A DNA stretch of 32,667 bases from Thermoguttaceae bacterium (GCA_017652805.1 JAGCAH010000041.1:1-32667); one strand, 5' to 3'. Positions 23,819 through 32,349 are shown, counted from the first letter of the stretch. Program-made: numbers and translations. Notes: a model not told the origin generated them from the letters alone.

Positions 23819-24850
23819 TCAGCCGGTAATCGGCTGGCCGTTGATCCACTGATCCATTCGTTTGGCGTATCCTTCGGGAGAATACGCGTTTTCCTCGTAG
23901 GAGACCCAGCCGTTGTATCCGATCTCCTCGATCGTGTTCCGCACATCGGCCCAGTCGATCGTGCCGGTGCCGAACCCGCAGAACCCGTCGAACATTGTGT
24001 TCGGGTTCCCCTCCTCGATCGCGAAATCTTTCAGATGGAGTTTCGCGATCACATCCTTGCCGAGCGCACGGAGCCACTGGCTCGTCGGCGCGTACTTGGC
24101 GTGGTTCCCCATATCGTAGTAGGCCTTGACCCAGAGATCGTCGAATCGACGGACATAGGCGGCGTAGATTTCGGGCTGGAGCCAAAGGTTATTCCAGACG
24201 TTTTCGATCGCAATGATCACGCCGTAGTAGGCGGCGGCGGGAATCAGGTCTTCCACAGCTTTGGTCACGATCGCCGAAGTACGGTTATGATCGTCAATGT
24301 AAGCCTGGTATTTGGAATTGTCGCCATCCACGACTTTGGTGATTTCAAGGGTGTCGGGATCGAATTCGATCTTCAGATCGCCCGGATTCGGAATCGGATA
24401 CCCGGTTCCGTCGAGTTTGCCAATCCGGGCGGGAACCAGCAGGATGGTATCGGCGCCCAAAAGAGACGCCGCGCGGAGCGCTTTACGGACCGATTCCTTG
24501 CTCGCTTCCAACTGCGCTTCATCCCCTTCGTTGAACGGCATATCCCAACCGCCGCGCATGACCGAATGAACGCGAAGACCGTAGTCGTCGGCCAACTTTT
24601 TGCTCGCCTTGATTTCGTCATCGGACATTCCCCAGCTGGTAACCTCGAATCCCTCGAAACCGGCTTCGGCATGCGCCTTCACGTTCTCTTCGGTCGGCTT
24701 CTCGCAGATAAACGCCTTATGCAGTTCGGTTTTAAAGGTTTTATCGGTAGGCGCGGCTTTCAGGGCGCCGGCTCCCATCGTCGTCAGGGCGGCCCCCATA
24801 GCGGCCGTAGCACCCAAAAACCCGCGTCGTGTCAGTTTGGAATTCATCAT
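23819..24850 (-). CDS. Tat-exported xylose isomerase-like TIM-barrel protein, paralogue 1
   Basis: The 343-residue protein begins with a twin-arginine signal (LTRRGFLGATAAMGAALTTM) and is likely moved folded to the periplasm. The body is an AP-endonuclease-2/xylose-isomerase-like barrel. The likely metal ligands are Glu in IIAIENVWNN, Asp in AYYDMGNHAKY, His in KLHLKDF and Glu in WVSYEEN. The family includes sugar epimerases, isomerases and 3-keto-glycoside-processing enzymes. The closest relative in the window is the neighbour at 25183-26205, with long identical blocks in the C-terminal half. The ATG at 24850 follows GAGGAG. It has its own strong promoter and a leader of about 155 bases. The reaction is not readable. 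Confidence 0.82.
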   Translation of the reverse strand: MMNSKLTRRGFLGATAAMGAALTTMGAGALKAAPTDKTFKTELHKAFICEKPTEENVKAHAEAGFEGFEVTSWGMSDDEIKASKKLADDYGLRVHSVMRGGWDMPFNEGDEAQLEASKESVRKALRAASLLGADTILLVPARIGKLDGTGYPIPNPGDLKIEFDPDTLEITKVVDGDNSKYQAYIDDHNRTSAIVTKAVEDLIPAAAYYGVIIAIENVWNNLWLQPEIYAAYVRRFDDLWVKAYYDMGNHAKYAPTSQWLRALGKDVIAKLHLKDFAIEEGNPNTMFDGFCGFGTGTIDWADVRNTIEEIGYNGWVSYEENAYSPEGYAKRMDQWINGQPITG

Positions 24851-25011
24851 CGGATCTGCTCCTCAACTTCTGTAATGTTCGATAAAACCGTTCCCCGTCA
24901 GAACCGGCGCCTGCCCCGGCGCGCCGAAAAAACCGCATCGGCAGAATCCCCGATTCGGGTCTGTCAGGAGAACGGGATGAAAACGCGGGCTATTTTCACC
25001 CGCCCCCCCAT

Positions 25012-25040
25012 TTTATAAATCGGACTCCTACTGAGTTCAA
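25012..25040 (-). promoter_or_regulatory. Strong promoter of isomerase-like paralogue 1
   Basis: On the minus strand TTGAAC (25035-25040) and TATAAA (25012-25017) are 17 bp apart, with the start near 25005. The spacer is similar base by base to that of the paralogue's promoter. Confidence 0.72.
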
Positions 25041-25048
25041 GTAGTTTC

Positions 25049-25072
25049 GTTTATCCATTTTCACGGATAAAC
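25049..25072. promoter_or_regulatory. Operator-like inverted repeat upstream of the paralogue 1 promoter
   Basis: GTTTATCC (25049-25056) and GGATAAAC (25065-25072) are perfect inverted arms with an 8-base spacer. The centre is about 55 bases upstream of the predicted start site, a usual position for an activator. Confidence 0.55.
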
Positions 25073-25143
25073 ATGAAAATGAGGTTGGGATTATCCGAAT
25101 AATCTCAGCGGAAACGCGCCTAATGACAAGAAGACAAGACAAG

Positions 25144-25169
25144 GCGGGGCGCGTCACCGAGCGCCCCGC
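25144..25169 (-). terminator. Terminator hairpin after isomerase-like paralogue 2
   Basis: GCGGGGCGC (25144-25152) and GCGCCCCGC (25161-25169) form a perfect 9-bp stem with an 8-base loop, 13 bases past the stop codon. The leftward tail is T-rich (CTTGTCTTGTCTTCTTGT) but interrupted. Confidence 0.65.
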
Positions 25170-25182
25170 GCAATCTGAAAAA

Positions 25183-26205
25183 TCAGTTCAGAATCGGCTG
25201 ACCGGCGAACCAGCGGTCCATCATCCTGCCGTAATCGGCAGGAGTATAATCGGTTCGGCACTCCTCCTCATACGAAACCCAGCCGTTATAGCCAACCTCT
25301 TCGATCGTATCACGGACGTCGAACCAGTCGATCGTACCGGTTCCGAACGGGCAGAATCCTTCCCCCATCGTGTTTGGGTTCCCCTCCTGAATCGCGAAAT
25401 CCTTCAGGTGAAGTTTCGCCAGCCGCCGTTTTCCCAGGACGCGGAGCCACCGGCTCGTCGGCGCGTACTTGGCGTGGTTCCCCATGTCGTAATAGGCTTT
25501 CACCCACAGATCGTCAAACTTTTCGACGTAGGCGGCAAAGATTTCCGGCTGGAGCCAAAGGTTGTTCCAGACATTTTCGATCGCGATGATGACTCCGTAG
25601 TATGCCGCGGTCGGGATCAGTTTCTCCACCTCGCCGAAGATGAGTTCGGCCGAACGGTTATGCGCGTCAATATACGCCCGATACGGGGTGTTGTCGCCGT
25701 CGGCGACACTCGTGATTTTGAGCGTTTCCGGATCGAACGAGATCTTCAGTTCTCCGGGATTCGGAACCGGAAGTTCGGACTGCCCGCCGATCCGCCCGGG
25801 AACCAGAAGGAGGGTGTCGGCGCCGTAGCGGGAAATCACCTGGATCGCGCGGCGAAGCTTCTCCTGCCCGGCGTCACGGGTCGCAGGATCCTCGCTGTTG
25901 AAGTCCGCGCCTCCGCCGATCATCGAATGAATCCGTAGCCCGTACTTTTCGGCCAGACGGATATCCGCCTCAACCTCAGCGTCGCTCTGTCCCCGGTTGG
26001 TCAGCTCGACCCCCTCAAACCCGGCGTCGGCATGTGCCTTAAAGACTTCGTCGCTCGGTTGAAAAGAGATAAACGCCTTATGAAGTTCGGTCTTGTACGA
26101 TTTCGGCGCGGGAGAATCGGCCTTCACCATTCCCGCCGTCGAAAGGGCGGCTCCGAACGCCGCGGTTCCCTTGAAAAACCCCCGTCTGGTCATCTTCTCT
26201 GTCAT
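25183..26205 (-). CDS. Tat-exported xylose isomerase-like TIM-barrel protein, paralogue 2
   Basis: The 340-residue protein carries a twin-arginine signal (MTRRGFFKGTAAFGAALSTA) and the same TIM-barrel as its neighbour. The presumed metal ligands are the same: Glu in IIAIENVWNN, Asp in AYYDMGNHAKY, His in KLHLKDF and Glu in WVSYEEE. I start at ATG 26205 because AAAGGAG lies 8 bases upstream; the open frame reaches 26232, but that ATG has no ribosome site. The two genes are separated by a terminator and each has its own promoter, so they can be expressed independently. Differences concentrate in the N-terminal third, which may change substrate choice. It diverges from the amidohydrolase operon. 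Confidence 0.82.
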   Translation of the reverse strand: MTEKMTRRGFFKGTAAFGAALSTAGMVKADSPAPKSYKTELHKAFISFQPSDEVFKAHADAGFEGVELTNRGQSDAEVEADIRLAEKYGLRIHSMIGGGADFNSEDPATRDAGQEKLRRAIQVISRYGADTLLLVPGRIGGQSELPVPNPGELKISFDPETLKITSVADGDNTPYRAYIDAHNRSAELIFGEVEKLIPTAAYYGVIIAIENVWNNLWLQPEIFAAYVEKFDDLWVKAYYDMGNHAKYAPTSRWLRVLGKRRLAKLHLKDFAIQEGNPNTMGEGFCPFGTGTIDWFDVRDTIEEVGYNGWVSYEEECRTDYTPADYGRMMDRWFAGQPILN

Positions 26206-26298
26206 CGTTTTTTCTCCTTTGGTCGAGCGCATTTGTCTGCGCGGTATCTTTCGCCGCCGGAATCCCGGTTCGGCGCAATTCGTTCTTTCACCTCCCTT

Positions 26299-26327
26299 CT
26301 TATAAACCAGAATCCGTCGAATTTCAA
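26299..26327 (-). promoter_or_regulatory. Strong promoter of isomerase-like paralogue 2
   Basis: On the minus strand TTGAAA (26322-26327) and TATAAG (26299-26304) are 17 bp apart. Ten of the 17 spacer bases match the paralogue 1 promoter in register, and the surrounding hexamers differ by one base each. Confidence 0.72.
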
Positions 26328-26412
26328 GAGGTTCCTTTTTCCCGTTTTGGAGGTAAACTTAAGACAGCAAGGAATCAAGTACCTTTCAAACCGTACCAAA
26401 AGGACGCAGAGG

Positions 26413-28218
26413 ATGAGACGACGCGACTTTTTGAAATGTGCTTCCCTGGGCTTGGCCTGCGGCGGCCCCCTTTTCGCCGCCGACGATTCGACCGAGACGC
26501 TTCTCTTTACGGGGGGGAAGATCATCACCTGCGATCCGGCCTTTTCACTCGCCGAGGCGATGGCGATCCGCGGAAACCGGATCCTGGCGGTCGGCGGGCT
26601 CGACCGTGTCGCCGCGGCGGCAGGGAAAAGCGTCCGCCGAATCTACCTGGACGGAAAAACGATGATCCCCGGTCTGATTGATTCGCACCTGCACCCGATC
26701 ATGGCGGCGGATTACGAATTCGACCACACGGTTCCGGAAATCGAGACGATCGACGACCTTTTCGCCTTCTTCCGAAATCGCGCCGCCGAACTTCCCGAAG
26801 GGGACTGGATCGGAATCGACTACATGTTCATCACCCGCCTTCGCGACCGGCGCTATCCGACCCGCGAAGAACTCGACGCCATTTCGGAAAAGCACCCGAT
26901 CTACTTCAACACAGGGCCCGACATGGTCTTGAACACCGCGGCGCTGAAACGGCTCGGATTCCTCGACGGCGCTGCGAAGATCGACGTCGGCCGGATCGAG
27001 ACCGCACCCGACGGAACGCCGACCGGTCTTCTTCGGAAGGTCCCCTCGATGACCCCGCTGATCACATCGGCGACCGAGGCGTACAAGAAAAACGGATCCG
27101 TTCCCCCGGAACAGCAGCCGTTCGTTTCCCCCTCCCTGAAGATCGCTTCCCAGGACGACCGCCGCAAACGCCTGGCGCGGCAGCTTTCCTGCTATAACTC
27201 GGTCGGGTTCACGACCGTCTCGCCCCGCGACGAATACAACGGCGATATCGAGCTCTGGCGGACGCTCTATACCGGCTCGCTCGGCGTGGGAAGCCTAACC
27301 TGCCGATGTCCGGTCATGATGAACGTCGACCAGGGACTTCCGATCGGGGAAATCAACGCTCGCCTCGACGAGATCGTCGGTCTGGGTCTCTCCCGCGCAA
27401 GCGACGAGTTCTGGCTCCAGGGAATCAAGTTCTACATGGACGGCGGCATGCTGACCGGCTCGGCGAGATTCCTCGAGCCGTACGGAGTCAGCTCGATTTA
27501 CGGGATCACCGACCCGGAATACCGGGGGATCCTCTTTATTGACGCCGAAAAGACCGCCGACCTGGTTCGCGCCGTTTTCGATCACGGACTCCAGCCGACC
27601 GCCCACGCGGTGGGGGACGAAGCGGTCAAGACACTCGTCGAGGCGTATATCGCCGTTTCACGACAGCGGTCGATCCGAGAGTTCCGTCCCTGCCTTTCGC
27701 ACGCGAACTTCGTTCCGTTCGACCTGATCCCGAAAATCGCCGAAAGCGGGATCGCGCTCGATATGCAGCCGGCCTGGCTCTACATGGACGGCGCCACCCT
27801 CCTTGCGCATTTCGGACAGGATCGGCTTGCCCACTTCCAACCGTACCGCACACTGATCGACGCGGGAGTGCCGATCGGCGGAGGGAGCGACCACATGCTC
27901 AAGATGGAGCCGCAGCGCTCGTCGAACCTCTATTCCCCCTTCTTGGCGATCGAAACCATGTTGACCCGCCGCGCCCGATGGACCGATGAGGTGATCCATC
28001 CCGAACAGCGAGTCACCCGTGAAGAGGCGCTTCGCTTCTATACGAACTGGAACGCCTGGCTTCTGAACCGCGAAGACGTTCTCGGAAGTCTCGAACCGGG
28101 AAAATACGCGGACTTTGTTCTCCTCGACCGCGACATCTTAACCTGTCCGGTCGAAACCGTCTCTCAAGCCGCGCCTCTCGAAACGTGGCTTGACGGAAAA
28201 CCCGTTTGGCAAAAGTGA
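26413..28218 (+). CDS. Tat-exported amidohydrolase of the YtcJ-like (amidohydrolase 3) family
   Basis: The 601-residue protein starts with a twin-arginine signal (MRRRDFLKCASLGLACGG) at ATG 26413, 8 bases after AAGGA; the open frame extends upstream to 26032 but overlaps the divergent gene. The mature part is a metal-dependent amidohydrolase: IIPGLIDSHLHPI with the HxH ligands, QGIKFYMDGGMLTG, HAVGDEAVKT, LSHANFV, and GGGSDHMLKMEP with the late Asp. The family cleaves C-N bonds in amides, carbamates or formyl groups of varied organic substrates, here outside the cytoplasm. It is followed 17 bases later by a BASS-type transporter and then by an AMP-forming ligase, likely one operon. The substrate is unknown. 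Confidence 0.85.
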   Translation: MRRRDFLKCASLGLACGGPLFAADDSTETLLFTGGKIITCDPAFSLAEAMAIRGNRILAVGGLDRVAAAAGKSVRRIYLDGKTMIPGLIDSHLHPIMAADYEFDHTVPEIETIDDLFAFFRNRAAELPEGDWIGIDYMFITRLRDRRYPTREELDAISEKHPIYFNTGPDMVLNTAALKRLGFLDGAAKIDVGRIETAPDGTPTGLLRKVPSMTPLITSATEAYKKNGSVPPEQQPFVSPSLKIASQDDRRKRLARQLSCYNSVGFTTVSPRDEYNGDIELWRTLYTGSLGVGSLTCRCPVMMNVDQGLPIGEINARLDEIVGLGLSRASDEFWLQGIKFYMDGGMLTGSARFLEPYGVSSIYGITDPEYRGILFIDAEKTADLVRAVFDHGLQPTAHAVGDEAVKTLVEAYIAVSRQRSIREFRPCLSHANFVPFDLIPKIAESGIALDMQPAWLYMDGATLLAHFGQDRLAHFQPYRTLIDAGVPIGGGSDHMLKMEPQRSSNLYSPFLAIETMLTRRARWTDEVIHPEQRVTREEALRFYTNWNAWLLNREDVLGSLEPGKYADFVLLDRDILTCPVETVSQAAPLETWLDGKPVWQK

Positions 28219-28235
28219 GGTAATCACAAGGAAAA

Positions 28236-29249
28236 ATGCGTAAGATCCTAACGAAGTATTTGTTGGTCTGGCTGACCGTCGTCTGTATTATTTCATTCTA
28301 CTGGACTCGGATTCCGGGAACCGGCCGATTCCCCGACCCATTCGATTTGAACGGGTCGGAAATGAAGTTACTGATCTCGCTGGCAATGCTGGTGATCGGT
28401 TCGCTCCTGCCGCTGGACGAGGTTAAAATGGTGGCCAAACGCTGGCCGCTCATCATTGCCGGCACGGCGATTCAGTTCACGTCGATGCCGCTGTTGGCCT
28501 TCGTCGCGGCAAAGATCTTCCACATTCAGGACCCCTACTACACCGGCCTGATCCTGGCCGGCGCGGTTCCCGGCGCGATGGCGAGTAACCTCCTGACAAT
28601 GCTCGCCGGGGGGAACACGAGTTACTCGGTCGGTCTGACGACGTCGGCAACCCTCTTTTCGCCGATCACGATCCCCCTTCTGCTCCGTCTTCTCCTGGGC
28701 GCCGACGTCGCGCCCGATGTCGCGCCGATGATGCTTGACCTTCTTCTGACAGTCGTCGCGCCGGTCGCCGTCGGGTTCACCCTCTCGCGTATTTTTGCGT
28801 TCTGGAACAAATGCTCCCAGGCAATCGGCGAAGTGGTTGGAAACATCGTCATCATCTGGATCATCTCGGCAGTCGTGGCGGTGAACCGCGGCGGGTTCGG
28901 CACGAACATTCTCTTCCTGATTCCGCCGCTCATTTTCCTGAACCTGGGCGGGTATTCCGCCGGAATGTTAGGCGGCAAACTAATCAGGCTCGACTCGCGG
29001 ATGTGCCGTGCGCTCCTCTTGGAAATCGGAATGCAGAACGCCGGACTCGGCGCGACGATCGCCCGTAACTACTTCGCCGACAAACCGGGCGCCGCGCTCT
29101 GTTGCGCGCTCTACACGTTCGGCTGTATGTTTACGGGGATCCTCGTCGCTCAGGGATTCCGTCTGCTCGACTACCGCCGCGCCAAACTCGTCGGCGCCGC
29201 TGAACTCCCCGCCGAGACAGAACCGAAAAACGAAGACCATCCCAGCTGA
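28236..29249 (+). CDS. Bile acid:sodium symporter (BASS) family transporter
   Basis: The 337-residue membrane protein has about nine or ten hydrophobic spans. BASS signatures are GAVPGAMASNLLTMLAGGN, then SVGLTTSATLFSPITIPLLL, and EIGMQNAGLGATIARNYF near the C-terminus, which hold the sodium and substrate crossover sites. The family imports organic anions such as bile acids, pantoate, pyruvate or other carboxylates with sodium. The start at ATG 28236 follows AAGGA directly. Close spacing to the amidohydrolase (17 bases) and the ligase (14 bases) suggests a shared substrate that is an organic acid. Confidence 0.88.
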   Translation: MRKILTKYLLVWLTVVCIISFYWTRIPGTGRFPDPFDLNGSEMKLLISLAMLVIGSLLPLDEVKMVAKRWPLIIAGTAIQFTSMPLLAFVAAKIFHIQDPYYTGLILAGAVPGAMASNLLTMLAGGNTSYSVGLTTSATLFSPITIPLLLRLLLGADVAPDVAPMMLDLLLTVVAPVAVGFTLSRIFAFWNKCSQAIGEVVGNIVIIWIISAVVAVNRGGFGTNILFLIPPLIFLNLGGYSAGMLGGKLIRLDSRMCRALLLEIGMQNAGLGATIARNYFADKPGAALCCALYTFGCMFTGILVAQGFRLLDYRRAKLVGAAELPAETEPKNEDHPS

Positions 29250-29263
29250 AATTTCACGCCGTC

Positions 29264-30973
29264 ATGGACGAAAAAAACGCCTCGTTTAACGCCGGAACCT
29301 GTCTGACCCGGATCGCCGAGAGGTACCCCGATGCCGTCGCGATCGCCGAACCGATCAAACGGGGCAAAAAAACGTTGCGCGACCCGCGGGGCGACCGTCT
29401 GTTCAAGACGGTCACCTTCGCCGAACTCGATCGGCGGAGCGACGACGTCGCCGCCGGACTCCGCGCCGCGGGTCTGACACCGGGGATGAAGATTGTCCTG
29501 ATGGTTCGGCACGGGATCGACTTTATCACGCTCGTCTACGCGCTCTTTAAAGCGGGAGCGACCCTGGTTCTGATCGATCCGGGCGGCGGGATGAAACAGG
29601 TGGTCGGGTGCCTGCGCGCCGTCAACCCGGACGGATTCGCCGCGATTCCCGCGGTTCAGACCGCCCGAGCTCTGTTGGGGTCTGCGTTCCCCCACGCAAA
29701 ACTGAACCTGACCGTCGGCAAGACATTCTTTCCACGCCGTCTGACACTAAAGAAGATTCTCCAACGGTTTAAAGGGAGCGCGCCAAACACCGCGCCGGTC
29801 ACCCCCGACGCCCCGGCGGCGATCGTCTTTACCAGCGGATCGACCGGCCCGGCGAAAGGGGTTCTCTACACCCACCGTGTGATCAACACCCAGGTCGTCG
29901 AAATTCAGAAGATGTATCATATCGAGCCGGGAACCGTCGACCTGGCGGCGTTCCCCTTCTTCGGTCTCTTTAACGCGGCGATGGGAAGTCTGACGGTCAT
30001 CCCCGATATGGACACCACTCATCCCGGCGCGGTCGACCCGGCGGCTTTCGTCGAGGTTGCGAACCAGTGGCAAATCACACAGTCGTTCGCCTCTCCCGCC
30101 GTCTGGCGGCGGGTCGTTCGCTACTGCCGCGATACGGGAAAGAGTATCCCGACGCTTCGCCGTGCCATTTCGGCGGGTGCGCCGTTCCCCGCCGACCTCC
30201 TTCCCGATTTTCTGGCGATTCTCCATCCCGAAGGGAACGTCTTCACGCCGTACGGTGCGACCGAATCGCTCCCCGCCGCGTCGATCGGCGCGCGGGAGAT
30301 CCTTGCCGAAACCGCCGCCGAGTCCCTTCTGGGGAAAGGAACCTGCGTCGGCCGGCCGTTTGGCCGGATCGAATGGCGCGTCATTCCGATCACCGACGGG
30401 CCGATCGAAACACTCGAGTCGGTTCCCTCTCTCCCGCCGGGGGAAATCGGCGAACTGGCGCTGACCGGTCCGCAGGTGACGCGCGAATACGTAACGCAAA
30501 AAGAGGCGAACCTCCTCGCTAAGATCCGGGACGGACAAGGGCGGATCTGGCATCGGATCGGCGACGTCGGACGGCTCGACGAACAGAACCGATTCTGGTT
30601 CTGCGGACGAAAGGCGCACCGGGTCGAAACGCCCGAAGGTCCCCTCTTTTCCGTCCCGTGCGAGACGATCCTGAACCGGCATCCCGACCTGGCGCGAACC
30701 GCCCTGGCGGGGATCCCTTCCGCCGAGCCGGGATACCGCGAACCGGTAATCTTCCTGGAACCGAAACCGGAAAAGTTCCCCCGCACCGCCGCTGAAAAAG
30801 AAGCGCTCGTCGACTCGGTCCGCGCCATGGCGGCGGCGTCCCCCGTCACCGAACGAATCAAACGTTTTCTCATTTTGGCGCAGTTCCCGGTCGACGTGCG
30901 GCATAACGCGAAGATCAATCGCGAAAAGCTTTCCGCCATGGCGGCAAAGATGCTCGGCGCTCAGGATCGGTAA
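29264..30973 (+). CDS. OleC-like AMP-forming ligase
   Basis: The 569-residue protein is an ANL-superfamily adenylating enzyme. The phosphate loop is FTSGSTGPAKGV, followed by FPFFGLFNAAMGSLTVIPDMD. The A5 region is FTPYGATESLPAASIG and the hinge region reads WHRIGDVGRLDEQNRFWFCG followed by RKAHRV. The VIPDMD, YGATE-LP and WFCGRKxHRV segments are typical of OleC, which turns 2-alkyl-3-hydroxy acids into beta-lactones in long-chain olefin synthesis. No oleA, oleB or oleD is in the window, so a different acyl-adenylate role is possible. The last catalytic lysine region (RHNAKINREKLS) is present. The ATG at 29264 has no clear ribosome site and lies 14 bases after the transporter gene, so coupled translation is likely. 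Confidence 0.82.
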   Translation: MDEKNASFNAGTCLTRIAERYPDAVAIAEPIKRGKKTLRDPRGDRLFKTVTFAELDRRSDDVAAGLRAAGLTPGMKIVLMVRHGIDFITLVYALFKAGATLVLIDPGGGMKQVVGCLRAVNPDGFAAIPAVQTARALLGSAFPHAKLNLTVGKTFFPRRLTLKKILQRFKGSAPNTAPVTPDAPAAIVFTSGSTGPAKGVLYTHRVINTQVVEIQKMYHIEPGTVDLAAFPFFGLFNAAMGSLTVIPDMDTTHPGAVDPAAFVEVANQWQITQSFASPAVWRRVVRYCRDTGKSIPTLRRAISAGAPFPADLLPDFLAILHPEGNVFTPYGATESLPAASIGAREILAETAAESLLGKGTCVGRPFGRIEWRVIPITDGPIETLESVPSLPPGEIGELALTGPQVTREYVTQKEANLLAKIRDGQGRIWHRIGDVGRLDEQNRFWFCGRKAHRVETPEGPLFSVPCETILNRHPDLARTALAGIPSAEPGYREPVIFLEPKPEKFPRTAAEKEALVDSVRAMAAASPVTERIKRFLILAQFPVDVRHNAKINREKLSAMAAKMLGAQDR

Positions 30974-31005
30974 ATCAAAGAAGCGAAATCAAAAAGCACG
31001 GCGCG

Positions 31006-32076
31006 CTACTTGCCCTCGGGAATCGCGGTCACCACGTCCGTCTTCATTCCGCGGCGAAGCGGACGGAGCGCCGGACGGACTCCGTTCAACTCGGCCTTTT
31101 CCGGATCGGACAGAAGCGAAAGATCGCGCCAGGCAAACGTTCCTCCCGCCGGTTGATAAGAATCAATCAGTTCAAAATCCGCCTGCGGAGGAGTGGCGAT
31201 CTTGTCATACACCGGCGCTTCTTCAAACTCACTCAGCCCGTCGGCCGCCGGTTCGGCGCCCGATTCGACCGCGGTGGGGAGAAGCTCGGTTTCGGAGGGA
31301 ACAAAACCATTTTCCGCGGGCGCGAAATCGGTTTCAAAGGACTGCGGCGTACGGCGGGTCGGCGTCGGATGGATGACCGGATAGAAGTGGAACAGAAGCG
31401 CCGCGGCAATCGCCGCGCAGACGAACGGCAGAAAGATCCCGCGCTTCTTTTCGTCCGGCTCGACGGTCTCGACTTCCGGCTTCTTTTCCGCGGAGATGAT
31501 TACCGGCGCGTGAAGTTCAATCGGTCTCGGCGTCTCTTTCGGCCGCGCGGCGGAGGGCGCGCTGCGGGACGTTTCGAACCGTGAAAGCTCATCGTAAGAA
31601 CTTTCACTCTTCCCTTCCGACCCGCGGCGCGGCCGGAAAAACGAAGAGAGCATCCCCGGTTTACGGCGAGGCGGAGCCGGTTTTTCCTTAACAGGTTCTC
31701 CGACCTGATAGGCGCGCTGCCGACACGATTTCGGCGCGCTGGTCGGCTCTTCCTGGAAGAGATGCAAAATCTGAGCGGTCGACGCCGCCTCGTTTAAAAG
31801 AAGTTTCGAATCCTGACACGCCTCCTCGTAGCGCCGCTGATAATCGCTTTGCGCCGAAGGCTCGTCGAAGTAACCGGCGATAAGGTTCGGGTCGGGAAAC
31901 GAGGTATCGAACGGATCGGCGGCGTTCAGTTGCGGCATATCGGCCGCCGCATCCATCTTATCGCAGAGTCGGCGAAGATCATCCCCGCCGCCGAAATGCT
32001 CAAAGAGCTTCCGACGCTGCTGCGGATTATCGCGGCATCCCGCCAGAGCCAGCCCCTTGTGAAACAGAAAACTCAT
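31006..32076 (-). CDS. Single-span membrane protein of unknown function
   Basis: I do not recognise this 356-residue protein. ATG 32076 (MSFLFHKGLALAGC) is the chosen start; a TTG at 32109 is a poor alternative. The first third is charged and helical (QQRRKLFEHFGGGDDLRRLC, YQRRYEEACQDSKLLLNEAA). A proline/basic stretch (PAPPRRKP, RPRRGSEG) follows, then one membrane span (IFLPFVCAAIAAALLFHFYPVI) near the middle. The remainder is acidic and proline-rich and would lie outside, ending with PLRRGMKTDVVTAIPEGK. The topology resembles anti-sigma or divisome accessory proteins only in a general way, so no function is assigned. Confidence 0.6.
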   Translation of the reverse strand: MSFLFHKGLALAGCRDNPQQRRKLFEHFGGGDDLRRLCDKMDAAADMPQLNAADPFDTSFPDPNLIAGYFDEPSAQSDYQRRYEEACQDSKLLLNEAASTAQILHLFQEEPTSAPKSCRQRAYQVGEPVKEKPAPPRRKPGMLSSFFRPRRGSEGKSESSYDELSRFETSRSAPSAARPKETPRPIELHAPVIISAEKKPEVETVEPDEKKRGIFLPFVCAAIAAALLFHFYPVIHPTPTRRTPQSFETDFAPAENGFVPSETELLPTAVESGAEPAADGLSEFEEAPVYDKIATPPQADFELIDSYQPAGGTFAWRDLSLLSDPEKAELNGVRPALRPLRRGMKTDVVTAIPEGK

Positions 32077-32299
32077 CGACGACCCGAACCCGAACGATAC
32101 GGACAACAAGGCGGAACGACCGCCTCAAAACGCGTTTCTTCCGATGCCAAAAACGGCTCGGCAAACGACATTTCCGCCGTCGTCCCGTGAAACGCCCTTG
32201 ATGAACGGGGAATCATCGTCTTTTTCGCCGCTTGAATCAACGGTAATTTTCGAATATTCTTTGTGGGAAAACGGAAAGTGGAGAAGAACAACGCGAAAC

Positions 32300-32336
32300 A
32301 AAAAGGGCCGATGCGTCTTACTCGACTCACCGGCCC
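32300..32336 (-). terminator. Rho-independent terminator after the RNHCP gene
   Basis: Leftward, GGGCCGGTG pairs with CATCGGCCC (arms at 32328-32336 and 32305-32313), nine pairs with one G-U, followed by five T (32300-32304). It lies 13 bases past the stop codon at 32350. Confidence 0.82.
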
Positions 32337-32349
32337 CTCAATCGTCAGG

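Noticed and set aside
23222..25018. A 598-codon open frame on the plus strand across the aquaporin and an isomerase gene
   Set aside because: It spans two recognisable genes and their intergenic region on the other strand, and the product has no recognisable domain.
26032..26412. Upstream extension of the amidohydrolase reading frame
   Set aside because: It overlaps the divergent isomerase gene and crosses its promoter; the Tat signal and ribosome site place the start at 26413.
32073..32330. An 85-codon leftward frame upstream of the unknown membrane protein gene
   Set aside because: It has no ribosome site and no recognisable domain, and it overlaps the start of the better-supported gene and the region just after a terminator.
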